From assembly GCA_027625915.1 (NCBI GenBank), contig JANTQA010000012.1, positions 2,387,001-2,451,000 of the forward strand: a DNA stretch of 64,000 nt, in the 5' to 3' direction. Positions within the stretch are counted from its first letter, which is position 1, and each line of letters begins with the position of its first letter. Below the pieces are notes generated by a model. The model was not told where the DNA came from. It worked only from the letters and a program-made list of their open reading frames with translations, and did no database searches. Positions 1 to 11,890 of this stretch are shown one piece after another. Source of the stretch: Anaeramoeba flamelloides (taxonomy: Eukaryota > Metamonada > Anaeramoebidae). The position numbers and the translations under genes are program-made.

Positions 1-173
1 ATAAAAAGCCTTCAAGGCTAATGGAACTAATTCAACACTCTATCAATTACCAAAGAGAAGCTGGAATACTTACCCAGTCGAAAGGTATTTTTGATTTGTT
101 TGCTGGATCCGATAAAATGAAATTTGATGGAAACGATCAACAAAGCACAATTCGGTTAAGCAAAATAATTAAG
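1..173 (+). CDS. 3' part of an unassigned exon, cut by the window edge
   Basis: The frame is open from base 3 and includes a methionine at base 21. It reads as ordinary protein (mixed hydrophobic and charged residues, for example GILTQSKGIFDLF) and ends at ATT AAG followed by GTAAAT, a good 5' splice site of the type used in the other genes of this window. Past that point the frame soon becomes T-rich and stops at 221. I infer the last part of an exon of a plus-strand gene that starts before the window. I do not recognise the protein and could not find a convincing next exon; the DNA after it is AT-rich and repetitive. Confidence 0.4.
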
Positions 174-494
174 GTAAATTGTTGTTTTTCTTATTCTATG
201 TTTTTTGAAAGCGAGTCGTAAATTAATTGTTTTTTTTTTTTCTTTTTAAACAACACACAAAAAAAAGTTCGAACCATAAGCAAAAAAACAAGGAAATTGA
301 GTTGTGAAATCAACAGAAAATTAAATAATTAACATAAATTTTTTTTAAATAATGAAATGATTAGAATTAAGTATTATCCATATTTTATACTCTGTAGGGA
401 TCGAAATACAGTATCTTAACTTTTCAATATGATTTTAAAAGAACAGTAAATTAAAGGAAAGTCAAAATATTGGAAATAATACGGGTTTTTGAAG

Positions 495-1685
495 ATTTAA
501 GGGACGAGTAAACAAAAAAAAATCTTCAAGTAAATTTAATGACAAATTCAAAAAAATATTACCGCATCTCGAAGTTGAAAACTGGTGTAAAAATCTGATT
601 ACTAAAAAGTAAACTTACTTTCAAATCAATTTCCAAAATGAATTATTGTCAAAAAACTTTGTTCCATTTTTCTCATTTTTGAAAAAGTTCAAAATTCAAC
701 ATATTTCCAAATTATTCCAAAAAAAATTATTTTCTTTGAAAGAAGAGTGAAATCTTAATATCTGTAAAGGAAGTGTACAAAAATACACTTTAAAAACAAG
801 ACCCTATAAGTTCTAAAATAACTAAGTCTAAAAAATCTACTTAATTTCAAAAAAATTACAATAATTATTTTAAACTTTTACAAATATAATTTTTTCTCAA
901 TATTGAATAAAAAAATCTGAGAAAAAGAATCAAACAAAGAAATTAAAAATTCTCCCAAAATACTTTTTTAAAACCTGGATAATTCAACTTATAATCTAAA
1001 GTAATACTTTTTAATTTGATTATTTATAATCAATAATTAATTACTCAATCTTAATTCTTTCAGTGAGTTATTAACAACACAAAGACCAAATGTATCAATA
1101 AACTTTAGAATTATTTCAAAATTTTTTAAATATTTTCTAACAAATAAAATTAATTCAAATAAATAAATCTAATAAAAAAAAATACTAAATATTATCAAAT
1201 AACTGATTTTAATACAAACAGTTCCTTGTTTATACTCTTAATGTTTGAAAAAGAATTTTGCCTAATCTTTTTAATTTCAAGAAATTTAATAAATATTTGT
1301 GAATAAAATAGATGATCAATTTTTTCAGATCTTCAAGGGATTCAATATTTGAATTATTTTTATTGTTTTTTTAAAAATCAGATTAAAGGTTCAAGGTTAT
1401 TTGTTAATACAGACTCCCAGAAATTACTCAAAGTGAGATTACTCCAAATAAAAATTTTTTTGCAAATTTTTTTTTTTCTAATTCGATCCAAAAATACCAA
1501 CAAAAAAGGATCTGATCTTTTGACTGAAAATTTCATTGGGAAAATGAACTCTTTTAAAAATGATAATTCATCTCTCTAAAGTTGATAAATGAGGTTGTAT
1601 ATCGAGTATAATTGTACCCTTATGTAAAGAATTACTCGATTACCTTTGGGGAAAAAAATAAATAAGAGTTACTAGTCCCTTAAAT
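495..1685. repeat. Dispersed 1.2 kb element, copy a, with TTAAGGGACTAGT-type inverted ends
   Basis: The left end (495-511) and right end (1669-1685) are inverted copies of ATTTAAGGGACTAGTAA with one mismatch. The interior aligns along most of its length with 22278-23590 and about 57430-58685. Shared landmarks are TTCAAAAAAATATTACCGCATC, AAATTCTCCCAAAATACTTTTTTAAAA and GTTATTAACAACACAAAGAC, each seen in at least two copies. There is no coding frame of substance. It is most simply a non-autonomous DNA transposon, but the family is not one I recognise. Confidence 0.6.
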
Positions 1686-2245
1686 GAAAATATTGGTTGA
1701 TCCAAAAACTAAAATGAATTTCCTAACCTTTCAAAGTAACTGTTCGTGAAAAAAAGTAAAAAAAGGAAAAAAAGTTCAACTCAATTTTTAATTTGATAAC
1801 CTTAATAGAAACAGAAAACAAAAAGTAAAATCAAAAAGAAGAAACAAATTAACTTGAAAGAATAATCCATTATATTATTTTCAATTGATTCAACAAAAAC
1901 AATTTAAATCTACTTGATTTATCCAAAACCGATTGGAGTACTTTTGTAGATCCTCAAAAATAGTCAATTTTTTTCAACAAATTTTTAATGAAAGATCAAT
2001 TTTAGAAAAACCTCATTACAAAAGATAGTATAATTAAAAAAACGGTTATTGTGTTGAATCCTCCATTTTGTCTGTAGCCATTTATTTTTTCTTTTCATAA
2101 TTGATCTTACTTTGGATTTTCAGGTTCTAGTATGGTTACCAATTAAAAATCGTGTTTAATTTTTTTCCCAAATAGTAAATTTAAAAATCGATTTTTTTTA
2201 TTTAGATAGCTGCGGGTTCTATCCAAATTATTTTCAAGTAAACCC
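1686..2245. other. AT-rich stretch without a gene
   Basis: I see no coding frame, RNA gene or clear repeat boundary here. A short piece around 1825-1870 resembles 55735-55790 (both contain AACAAATTAACTTGAAAGAATAA-like sequence), so some dispersed repeat is probably present. Confidence 0.4.
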
Positions 2246-2450
2246 CATTCCAAAAATTTGGACACACCCAAAATCAAATATAGGCAAAATAACACTCAAT
2301 TTATTATATTTTTCCAAACCTAATATAAAACCACATTTAAGTTACCAAGGATAAATGTTTTTCTAAGTAATCATTTTCATCCAAATAAAAGAAAAAAATA
2401 TAAAACAAAAAAAAAAAAAAATTGGTGTGTCCAAAATAATGAAACGAGCG
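2246..2450. repeat. Small inverted-repeat element with TTGGACACACC ends
   Basis: ATTCCAAAAATTTGGACACACC near 2248 is mirrored by GGTGTGTCCAAAATAATGAAAC near 2424-2445. The roughly 200 bp between has no coding potential. This fits a MITE. A further GTGTCCAAATTTTTTGAAT piece lies at about 2747, so related sequence may continue downstream. Confidence 0.4.
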
Positions 2451-3108
2451 GAACAAAAAATGTATTGGTAAATTTGTTGAAATTTCACCAACAATTGAGG
2501 ATAGATCAAACGATAAGATAACATCTACAAATTGTATGTAATTTTCCAATTTAACAAAACCAAGCACTAACCTTCTATCAACCATCGAAAAAAATTTCCA
2601 GATCTAATGAAACAGATTAAATAACTTGAAAAAAGGAAATGAAAACAAAATAAAAAAGACAAAAAATGAAATAGTTTGTAAAATCAAAATTCTTCCCAAA
2701 TTGAATGTAAAGTGGAGTATTGCTATTCTTTCAACCGTTTAAACTGTGTCCAAATTTTTTGAATTTAGTTTAGATTGATACACTCGGAGTAAACTAAATG
2801 GGGATTGACAATAATTTGGGTAGGACCCAGGTGCAATGAAATTTTGATTTTTGAACCTTTTTAAGGGAAATTACTACTTTGGTTAATGTAAAAAATAGTT
2901 TTACCCAAGTGAAAAATTTTCGAAAAAAAACTTACTTTATAATGGGTAGGCTCAACTTCCATTTTAAAATTAAGAAATTTCACAAATTATCTAAACAGAT
3001 ATTTTTATGTATATGATAAAAATAAATTAAAAACGAAATTTTGCGACTTATGTAAAAATCATTCTAATCGGGAAATAATAGAAGATATCGATCATTTTCT
3101 TTGGGATC

Positions 3109-3283
3109 GTGTCGTCAAGTGCCTAGCTTTTCCAGAATTTATAAGAATTGAGTAAAATCTTTGATTTTTCTCCATTCTTTTAAATTCTGGAAAAGCTAAC
3201 AACGGTTTTTTTTAATTTAAGAAATAAACAGAAAATTAAATAAATTTTCTGTTTCTTTCTTAAATTAAAAAAAACTAACGACG
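3109..3283. mobile_element. Foldback element of the GCCGTCAAGTGCC family, copy A
   Basis: It consists of two back-to-back hairpins. The first pairs AGCTTTTCCAGAATT with AATTCTGGAAAAGCT; the second pairs TTTTTTTTAATTTAAGAAA with its complement around an AAATAAATTTTC centre. It is nearly the same as copy B (3483-3656). Its position inside the LINE reading frame, between LWD and the resumed tail, gives boundaries good to a few bases. There is no coding capacity; mobilisation must be in trans if it was ever active. Confidence 0.75.
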
Positions 3284-3482
3284 CCCATTCTATGGAAAAA
3301 ATCGAAAATTTTGGATTAAGGAATTAATTCAAATAAACAAAAATAATAAGCAATTAAAGAATAATATTCTTAATATTATTCGAAATAAAGACTCAATATT
3401 TATTTTATCATTGGTTAATGATAAAGAAAATTATAAATTTTTATTAAAATTTCTAAACAAAAATTTAGAAATTAGGGAAAGT

Positions 3483-3656
3483 GCCGTCAAGTGCCTAGCT
3501 TTTCCAGAATTCAAAAGAATGGAGAAAAATCATAGATTTTACTCAATTCTTTTAAATTCTGGAAAAGCTAACGGCGTTTTTTTTTAATTTAAGAAATAAA
3601 CTGAAAATTAAATAAATTTTCGGTTTATTTCTTAAATTAAAAAAAAACCTAACGGC
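3483..3656. mobile_element. Foldback element of the GCCGTCAAGTGCC family, copy B
   Basis: This 174 bp two-hairpin element begins GCCGTCAAGTGCCTAG and ends CCTAACGGC, so the outer ends are inverted (GCCGT...ACGGC). TG precedes it and follows it, a possible 2-bp duplication. It sits in the same LINE fragment as copy A, 200 bp away and in the same orientation. Confidence 0.75.
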
Positions 3657-3709
3657 TGTAAGAAGAAACTAGTTTCCTTCCTTCAAAATAAAAAAAAAAA
3701 AACCTAATT

Positions 3710-5654
3710 TTTTGAACAAGAACTTTTTATTCAACATTCTTTTAAGCCAATAAATACATTTTTAGTAATAAAAGTAATATTCACAGACCATAAGATATGA
3801 ATAGTACTTAACAAAGTTGTTTTACAAAAAAAAAAAAAACACAGCCCAAAATGAACCAAAAAACCAAAGAAAGCAAGAATTTTTTCAGAGAATTGATTTT
3901 TTCAATAAACTATGACTTATTTATGGAGTGCATTCGCTCTGTGGAAACTCACCAATAATTAAACTCCTAGAATATCACTTCAATATAGATCCATTAGTAA
4001 GTGAAATATTTTGATTTTAAGGGATTAAATCGAACTAAGAAGAAGTATAAAATTAAAAGAATTTTTCTATTGAAAGTAAATCATATTAGTGACCCTTGGT
4101 TCAAATTTCTCTTAAAAATCCAATTTCTGAAATAGTACTAAAAGTCGATCTAATCAATTAAAAATGATACTTTTATTAGTAAAAAAAATTCAACAATTTT
4201 CGAAAAAAACCTGCATTTTGAGATAAATTTAAAGATTTAATTATCAATATCCATATTCTAATGTTGAAAAATATCTTTCTTAAATTAATCTCAAAATGTG
4301 AATTATTGGTTAAAAAGTTCGATTTTTGAAAAACATTAAATAATCAACTCATAGATTATTTTTAGAAAATTAAATCATAAGGTATATAATAAAAAGCGTG
4401 AGGAAATTTATTTTAATATATCTTTATTAAAACTAATTTTAATGTTATTATTCAAATACCCAAAATTTGGATCCATCATTAGTTGATTCTTCATAATAAT
4501 TCAATTTGTTTATTTATAAAGCATTACTTTAATGAAAGATATCAAAGTTTCTGATCACAATTTTTGATAATATTTTTTTAGGTATGAAAATTCGTAATTA
4601 TTTTTTTCTTTTTGATAATACAAATTGTTTTTTTCTAGGATTATTCCTAGAAAAAAAAATCCAATAGAAGGGGAAACTTATAACTGAATTGAATTGTTTT
4701 GAAAAAAACGATTGTATCCTTACCATATTGCTCAATTATTTATTGAAATTAGCCGTAACTTGTTTTGTTCAAAAAAAAAGTGTTTTTTTTTTTATTTTCA
4801 TTTTTTTGAATTATTTTCATAAATATATTTTTGAAACACAAACAATGGGTTCTGATTCAATTAGTAGTAATAATTCACTGAATGTTATTTTACTTATTCA
4901 CGGATAGAAATACTATCAAAGAAAATATTATAAGAACTTTTCAAAAAAAAAACCAAAAATGCCACACTTTTTTGAAAAGTTCTTCTATTAAAAAGTATCT
5001 CGAAAATACAACTAGCTTCATAAAAAGGAAACTAAAGAAACCAATCTTTTGGTTTTTTATTTTGATAATTATTGAATAAATCTTTAAATTAAAAAATTAA
5101 AAAAAAATAGTTACTTTTATAAGATTCTAAATCTAAGTTATTGAATATTTTAACTACTATTATTTTGGTATCAATATTATAATTTTTGAAAAGTGATTAA
5201 AAAAATAACCAATATAATCAATTTTTAATTGTTGTCATTAGTAAAAAATGTAATAATTTATTGTTTAATAAAATTTATACTAGATTTTTATAGGAGTCAT
5301 TTTAACTCCATGTATCGCTAATAGGATTTCTCTACACGATAACATACTTTGACATTATAAACGAATTTATGGTAAAGCTAATTCCTAAACAAAAAAAAAA
5401 AAAAAAACATGAAAAATTTTTTATTTGTTTGAATATTTTTTGAAAACATTTTTCTTTACAATCTTTTTTTTTGAGAATAATTTCATCACTATTTTTTATA
5501 ATAATAATATAGATTACTTTAATAATCATAATAATAAAATAAAAGCATTTTTTTACAAAACCTTAGTTCTAAGCAATAATAACGTTTCAATATTCATTTA
5601 TTCTATTTATAATATTACAAATTATATCCTATAACTAACATATAACACAACAAA
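3710..5654. other. Gene-poor DNA upstream of the WD40 gene
   Basis: No gene is seen. There is a perfect 16-bp stem (AGAACTTTTCAAAAAA at 4934-4949 mirrored at 4969-4984), which looks like a tiny Tc1-type inverted repeat. From about 5020 to 5320 the sequence resembles 57085-57340, a further dispersed repeat. The last 100 bases before 5655 are the probable promoter and leader of the WD40 gene. Confidence 0.4.
5020..5320. repeat. Diverged dispersed repeat shared with 57085-57340
   Basis: Both places share, in the same order, a GATAATTATTGA-like block, an AAATTAAAAAA-rich block, ATAATTACTTTTA, and a closing AATAATTTATT...TATAGGATTTT block. The similarity is patchy, so this is an old repeat with poorly defined ends. 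Confidence 0.35.
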
Positions 5655-6659
5655 ATGTATTACATAAAAAAGTTTGTGGAAGGGGATTATCCAACGTGTG
5701 TTGAATATTCGGATTGTGGAAATTATTTAGTTTCTGGAACTAAAAAAGGATTTATTGAAGTATGGGATCCTATGAATGGCGAGCTTAATTCCAAGTTAGA
5801 ATACCAAAAATCAAATAAATTCATGAGACACGAAACTTCGATTTCTGCTTTATGCTTTACAATTGATTCAAAATTACTGTGTTCTGGTACATCAACTGGG
5901 GAAATTAAAATATGGCATGTAGCAAGTGGGAAATCTTTAAAAATAATACATTTACCTGACGAAAAGAAAATTACTTGTTTAAAATTCTCAAAAGATCGAA
6001 TGAAAATTGTAGTCAGTACTATTGATGGTATTTTAGAAATTTATGGATTGAAATCCGGTAAGTGTATTAAAAAATTTGATGGACACAAAGCGAAAATTAA
6101 TTCTTTTGTATTTACCCAAGATGGCAAGTCTTTAATTAGCTGTGGAGATGATTGTTTGATCAAAATATGGAAAATAAAAACTTCAGAATTGATTTCTTCT
6201 TGGGGAATTGATCAAAGGAATGATAATAATAATGAAAAAAATGATAAACAAGACTTAAAATATGTACAAAAAAAGATTAATTTTATTCATCTATTACCAA
6301 ACACAAATACATCATCGCCAAAATTAATGATTTCAAATGATTCGCAAACTCTTTATTTGACTTCTATTTACGGGGAAACATTAAATAGATTTATCCCATC
6401 CAAAATTAAAAACGAATCTTTTAATTTTCGTTTATGTTCATCTTCGGTTAATAGCAAAACTCTCTATTTGGTGGATAATTCAAATTATTTATATTCATTT
6501 AATTTATCAAATGGCGAGTTTAATCGTGAATTGAAAGTTCACGAGTGGGTTTCACTTGATTTAAAAATACATCCAAATAATAATATTCTTGTTACATGCT
6601 CTGAAGATTCAACTATTAAAATTTGGAAAATATTTTCTACCGAACAAAAAAATAAATAA
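5655..6659 (+). CDS. WD40-repeat protein matching the SMU1 propeller
   Basis: This 334-residue protein is a single beta-propeller. The repeat ends GFIEVWD (32-38), GEIKIWH (82-88), GILEIYG (125-131), LIKIWK (168-173) and STIKIWK near the C terminus are visible. Order, spacing and phrases such as YLVSGTKKGFIEVW, GLKSGKCIKKF.GH and FTQDGKSLISC match the WD domain of SMU1, a spliceosomal factor that works with RED/IK. SMU1 normally has about 200 further N-terminal residues with LisH and CTLH motifs. Here an in-frame TAA lies 12 bases before the ATG with no splice acceptor between, so the protein really starts at the propeller. An Asn/Lys-rich loop lies at 186-206. It is therefore a WD-only paralogue or a gene that has lost its N terminus; other seven-blade WD families are less likely. 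The strand and frame are certain. Confidence 0.88.
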   Translation: MYYIKKFVEGDYPTCVEYSDCGNYLVSGTKKGFIEVWDPMNGELNSKLEYQKSNKFMRHETSISALCFTIDSKLLCSGTSTGEIKIWHVASGKSLKIIHLPDEKKITCLKFSKDRMKIVVSTIDGILEIYGLKSGKCIKKFDGHKAKINSFVFTQDGKSLISCGDDCLIKIWKIKTSELISSWGIDQRNDNNNEKNDKQDLKYVQKKINFIHLLPNTNTSSPKLMISNDSQTLYLTSIYGETLNRFIPSKIKNESFNFRLCSSSVNSKTLYLVDNSNYLYSFNLSNGEFNRELKVHEWVSLDLKIHPNNNILVTCSEDSTIKIWKIFSTEQKNK

Positions 6660-9172
6660 TTTAAATTTCTTTATATATAATAATTATATCAAGGTTCTTT
6701 ATTATTTTTTTTTCAGAAATAAATGTAGATTTAAATGAATTTTCTTTAATAAATTTTGTTTTGTGTTTTAAAAATATTTACATCAATAAAAAACATTAAT
6801 TAAATGTCACTTTTCACAGTTGGTAGCCCAATAGTCTTTGAAATAAAATTTGTTTTTTGAATTGTTATCAAAGAAAATATTCGATATCGAAAATAGAAAA
6901 AAATGATCTTTGAAAGAAAAGTTTATAATTAAAAATTGTACAAGTTACATACAATAAAAAATTGAAAAAAAAATTTCAACATTGGGTAATTTTTTTTAGG
7001 TTCTTGTGATTTTATTATTTTTTCATCCAAATTTTGTCAATTTTTTTTTTTTTTTTTATTTGAACAGTTTGTTAACATATAAAAAAAATTTGAATTTTAA
7101 TGATTAAAACACATCATACTTTACTGGAATTTTTTTTTTGGACACGTTATATCCCAACATTGCCTAAAATTGTTTAATAAATCTTTTATTCATTACAAAA
7201 GATATTTTAACAACTCATAGAAAAATTATTTTGATAACTGATTACCGTTCAATAACAATATATATATTTGATTAAAATATTTAAAAAGGTTGTAATTAAA
7301 AGTTAAAATAATAAATATTTTTTTCATAAGAAAAACTTTGTGAAATTTTTTCAATAAATATTTTTTTTTCAAATTTAAAAGATTTGTCCAAAAGTATGAA
7401 TCAGATGAATATTCGATTTTTTTTTAAATTGTAAATTATCAATTTTTCTTTATGGCTTCTTAAAATCTAGACTTAAAACAAGTAATAGTATTGTCATCGT
7501 GATCTCTAATCAAAAATTATTTTTAAAAATCTGGATTAATTTGGATTGGCAAATTCGGTTTTTACAAAGACTTATATGAAATTTTTACCAAACACACAAG
7601 TCGTTGAAATTTAGTTTCGATTTATATAGAATTTTATTATATTTATATAATATTTAAGGGTTATTATTTATTTTTTTTTAAATTTAGACTAATTACTTTC
7701 TCTATTTTAAAAGTTTTTATTTCTTTAATTTAATGTATTAAATAAAAATTTTTTCTACAAAAATATTTTTTATTATTTTTTTATATTTCTTTATTTGAAG
7801 TTTTAGATAATCATTCATATTAATCCATTAATTTTAGCCTAAAGGAATATATTTAATTTTTCTCTTTATTCAATTTTTATTGAAATTTTTTACTGAAAAA
7901 CAAAGTAACTTTTTCAGTAAATATATTGTTTTATTTATTTTTTTAATCATAAAAGTAACAAAAGTATTTTGATTATTCTTAATAAATAAATGTAGTGAGT
8001 TTTTAATTACTATAAGAATAATAATCAAATTTTTAATGAAAAAAAATTCAATTTTAAGTATAATTTTTATGATTCTGAATATATTCTTTTTATTTCACTT
8101 TGAAAAAAAAATATAAAGCATAAGTACTTTATCTTTGAATGATTTTAACTTTTTATTATAATAAAAATTAGGATTAAAGAGAAATAATAAAAAAAAAAAT
8201 TATTCAATCAATATCATTTTTAATCTTTTATTTTAAATTTAAAAAAATTAGGTCAATTACAGATCTTCAATATATATATATAAACTCTTTTTCAAACAAA
8301 AGATTACACCTCTCAAATCACACAATACCATCGAATTTGGTTATTAATAAGACAATTACCTATTGGTGATTTTCATTTTAATTATTCATTTTTTATTTTC
8401 ATTTTTTTTTTATTTATGGATATTGAACAGTAGGAAAATGAGAAAAAACAAGATAAGAAGAAATCAATTTTGAGATAATCTACCAGTATAAAAATGGAAA
8501 AAGTTTAAGTTTGATCACGAATGAGCTAGATATATGATGTTAGATAGACCATTATTTTATTGATTGATGTTACAAAGAAAAAAGAAAAAATCGAAAAAAA
8601 AACAATTCCAACAAAATAAAAAGATGAATTGTGTTTTTATCTTTGTAAATGAGACTTTAAAGAATAAAATTTTGACAGGTAAAGAGTTATCAATAAAATG
8701 TAAAAGAACTTTTCCTTAATTTATAAAGTTCAAAGGTTTTTATTGGATTTTATATTTTTTTTTAAACTTTACAATTTACAAAATGAGATTTCGTATTTCA
8801 AATAAAAGGGCACATCAATTTTTAAAATATTTAATTTTTATTTTTATTATTTTGTTTTAATGAGTTTTAAATATTCAGTTGAGTGTTTTTTTTTATGTTT
8901 TATGGAATTTCTTATATTTTAGAATGAGAATTACAATTAATTTGATTCAAATATGAATAATTCTTGAAAAATTCTCTACTCTTTGTTTAGAAAAAAAGTT
9001 TTTATATATTTACTTCCTACAATAGGGGTATTTTTTATTTTTAGCAAAATTTACAGTAATCAACAAAAAAAAAAAAAAATAATTTTAGCTCTTCTTTTAA
9101 ATTTTAAAAAATGAATTGGGATTGTTGATCAATAAACTAATAAAGGGTAAAAAAAATTCAACAATAATAAAA
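6660..9172. other. AT-rich gene desert
   Basis: The 3' flank of the WD40 gene is followed by about 2.4 kb of very AT-rich DNA with T and A runs. I find no protein-like frame, tRNA or clear repeat in it. Confidence 0.45.
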
Positions 9173-10199
9173 GGAAACAATTGTTATAAAAAAGAATTAA
9201 AAGATATTTTTTATCTTGGGATTTGGTTAGAAAAAAACACACATCTTGAATATAATTTCAAAAAAGTAGAAAAGTCCTTGTAAACACTTAATCGATTATT
9301 TCAACAAAATAAACTCAATAATGGAGTCAAAATAACTTCTTTCAAAGCTCTCATTTTAAGTCAACTTTATTATGGTCTTGAAATATTTGACTTGAAACAA
9401 AAATGATTTTGAAAGAATTGATAGATTTATCAATAAATCAGTCACAAATTTCTTACAAATTAATATCCATTCACCTCGATTAATTAATAAAACTGAAGCA
9501 AAAAATTGATCTCGCTAGATTAAAAAGTATACCGAAGAAAATATAAATTGATAGAAAAATTAGATTTCTTAAATTTAAAAAAATTAAAAACAATACTAAA
9601 TTTTCGAAAATTGGAAAATGAAAATATTAATTGGCACACTAAGGGATTAAAATTATTAGATTTAGAATTAAAAGTTTTTCGATTAACCGAATTAGAAAAT
9701 TCATTTAGTTGAAAAGTTCAAAAATATCTAAAAATCATAAAACAACAAAATTGCAATTTCAAACAACAAAAATATTTAAACTGGAAAGCTTCAAAAACAA
9801 TTCTAAAATTTCGAAATTTTACTAATTGTTTAAATAGGTACTCTTATGTAACAAGTAAAAATAAAAATAAAAATTGTGATTTATGTAAATAAAAGTTAAA
9901 TATTGATATCATTGAAGATTTCGATCTTTTTTTATGGGACTGTCCGGCCTATAAAATAAATCGAAAAATCTGGATATCTGAATTTTTTGAAAAAAATAAA
10001 AAAATTAATAATATCGGAGATATTATTAATAAAAAGAATTCATCATATATATTATCATTAGTAATTGATAATACAATTTGTGATTCTTTCACAAAATTTC
10101 TAAAAAAAAGTTTAGAAATTAGGGCACACATGAGAAAAGCAATTTTCTCTCTTCAAAAATAAAAAAATAAAAAAAAAAAAAAAAAAAAAGGAAACAATT
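9173..10199 (+). mobile_element. 5'-truncated LINE copy with target-site duplications
   Basis: About 1 kb of non-LTR retrotransposon 3' end. Near 9190-9350 it reads KELKDIFYLGIWLEKN, then a segment ending LILSQLYYGLEIFD, the region just after the reverse transcriptase palm. Near 9870-9960 it reads CDLCK...EDFDLFLWDCPAY, a zinc-knuckle tail. It ends in SLEIRAHMRKAIFSLQ, a stop and an A-rich tail at 10160-10189. GGAAACAATT occurs immediately before (9173-9182) and immediately after the poly(A) (10190-10199), a textbook target-site duplication. The frame has several stops, for example after VEKSL near 9280 and after FDLKQK near 9405, so this is a dead, 5'-truncated insertion. It is related to the fragment at 2.9-3.7 kb. 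Confidence 0.85.
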
Positions 10200-10377
10200 T
10201 TATTTTAAACTATTTTTCATAAATTTTGACTCACTTTATAATGTTAATGGGAGTTGTTTCGAGGGTTTATTCCAGTATTCTTTACAAAAAATATTTTCAA
10301 ATTTTTGGATCAGAATCATTTTTTCTAATTTTGCAAATTTTAGTTTTGCTTTTTCTTTTGTTTTTCTTTTTTTTTTT

Positions 10378-10409
<32 letters not shown>

Positions 10410-11890
10410 TTTAAAGATCCTGTGGAAAAAAAAAGAGATTTTCGAAAAGACAAATAATCACTAAGAAAATTGAGACTTTGTAATGTCTTTGAAAATGGAT
10501 TTAATTATTCATAAAAAATCTTGTTGTTCAACTTTTTTTCAGTGAAAGTTCAGTAATAAAAAATAGGTAAGGCTCATTTCAAAAATTGTGACTCACTTTT
10601 TTTTAGTTTTTGGTTTTAATTTTTTTAATTTTTAATATATCAGGCTTTTATAGATTTAGAATGACTTAAAAGTGAATTACAAATCATATTTAGTTATTAA
10701 TTGTTCTTGAATACTAAAGGATATTTTATTTTTTTTAATTTATTATTTCAGGTTAGTCAGAATTTTTGAAAAAGAGTTTATAATAGAAAAATTATTTAAA
10801 ATTGAATTTATTTATAATTTAATGAAGATTACACGTTAAAATTTAAATTTAACAAGGTTGTAAACGTTTAGATATTTGTTTTTTTTTGATCATAAGTGAT
10901 TACCCAATATATATTTTTACAAAAAAATCAAAGGTATTGAAATACTCTGAATTTTTCGAAACAAAAGAAAGTATTTAATCTATTTTTTTGGGATATAACC
11001 CTTAAAATTTCAAATTCTAAAGTATAAAACGGAATTCAAGGAAGACTGGAAAACAGTATTTTATTGCTTTTTTTGAAGTAAAATTTTCTTTAAAAAATTA
11101 AATCTTTAATAGTCATCAGGGATTTGGTACTCATTTTCGTTAATGAGATTAACTTTTTGAGATTATTTATTACCTAGTGAGTTTGAAAAATTATAAATAC
11201 ATCATGGATAGAAAATCATTTATAACATAAATGTTTGGTAGTAGTTAGATTATCTTTTTCGAGTTGAAGATATTTACAAAAAAAAAAAATTTAATTTCTA
11301 TACCCATAGAAAGAAGAGTATAATTTCAATTTTGTTTTTTAATTTTTTTTTGTTTATTTGGGAATGGGTATTCCACCAAGTATAGAACAAAAGGAGTTGT
11401 GTTTGCTCAGAAAAAAATTCTAAATGATATTTCTATTTTTCCACAAAAAAAATTAGATTATTTTTTTTTTTTTTTTTTTTTTTTATTCTTATCACTAGAA
11501 AAAAACATGTAAATTCTCATCCCCTTTTTTTAGACTAATCTTTAAATTATTTTTGTTTTAAGTAACTAAAAAATAATATAATTTTGGTAATATTTTTATT
11601 TTTTATCAATTTTTCGAAAAAGATTCTGGGTTTTAGTTGAACCCAAATAGGAAATCAAGAGCGAGTGTTAAACGATTTTCTGATCAAATTTAGATGTTTA
11701 AATTCATTAAAACAAATTCTTCAAAATATAAAAACATTTTATTCTCATATATTTTGACAAGTCATTTTATAAATATTTGAAAACTTTTTCTCACAATTTT
11801 TTCAAAAAACCTGTTAAAAACAATATTTAAATTTCCAAAAAAAATAATAATAATAAAAAACAATAAAATAAAAGAGGAAATTTTATTTAA
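10200..11890. other. AT-rich DNA with long T runs, 3' flank of the SAC9-like gene
   Basis: No gene is seen. It contains near-pure T tracts at 10366-10412 and 11460-11484. The last 100 bases or so before 11891 are probably the 3' untranslated region of the minus-strand gene. Confidence 0.45.

Larger units (their letters stand above)
2920..3705 (+). mobile_element. LINE (non-LTR retrotransposon) 3' fragment, copy 1, carrying two insertions
   Basis: From about 2942 the frame reads as the C-terminal tail of a non-LTR retrotransposon polyprotein, with a CDLC zinc-knuckle start followed by EDIDHFLWD. The same tail is found in the 9.2-10.2 kb copy. The reading is interrupted after LWD by a foldback element (3109-3283), resumes as a match to the second copy (NRKFWIKEL..., then FLNKNLEIRE), is interrupted again at 3483-3656, and ends in KKKLVSFLQNK and a poly(A) run near 3690-3705. 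Only the 3' end is present and it is not functional. Confidence 0.75.

Noticed and set aside
10226-10414. Small open frame ending in poly-Phe
   Set aside because: The second half is a T run; no domain and no sensible start context.
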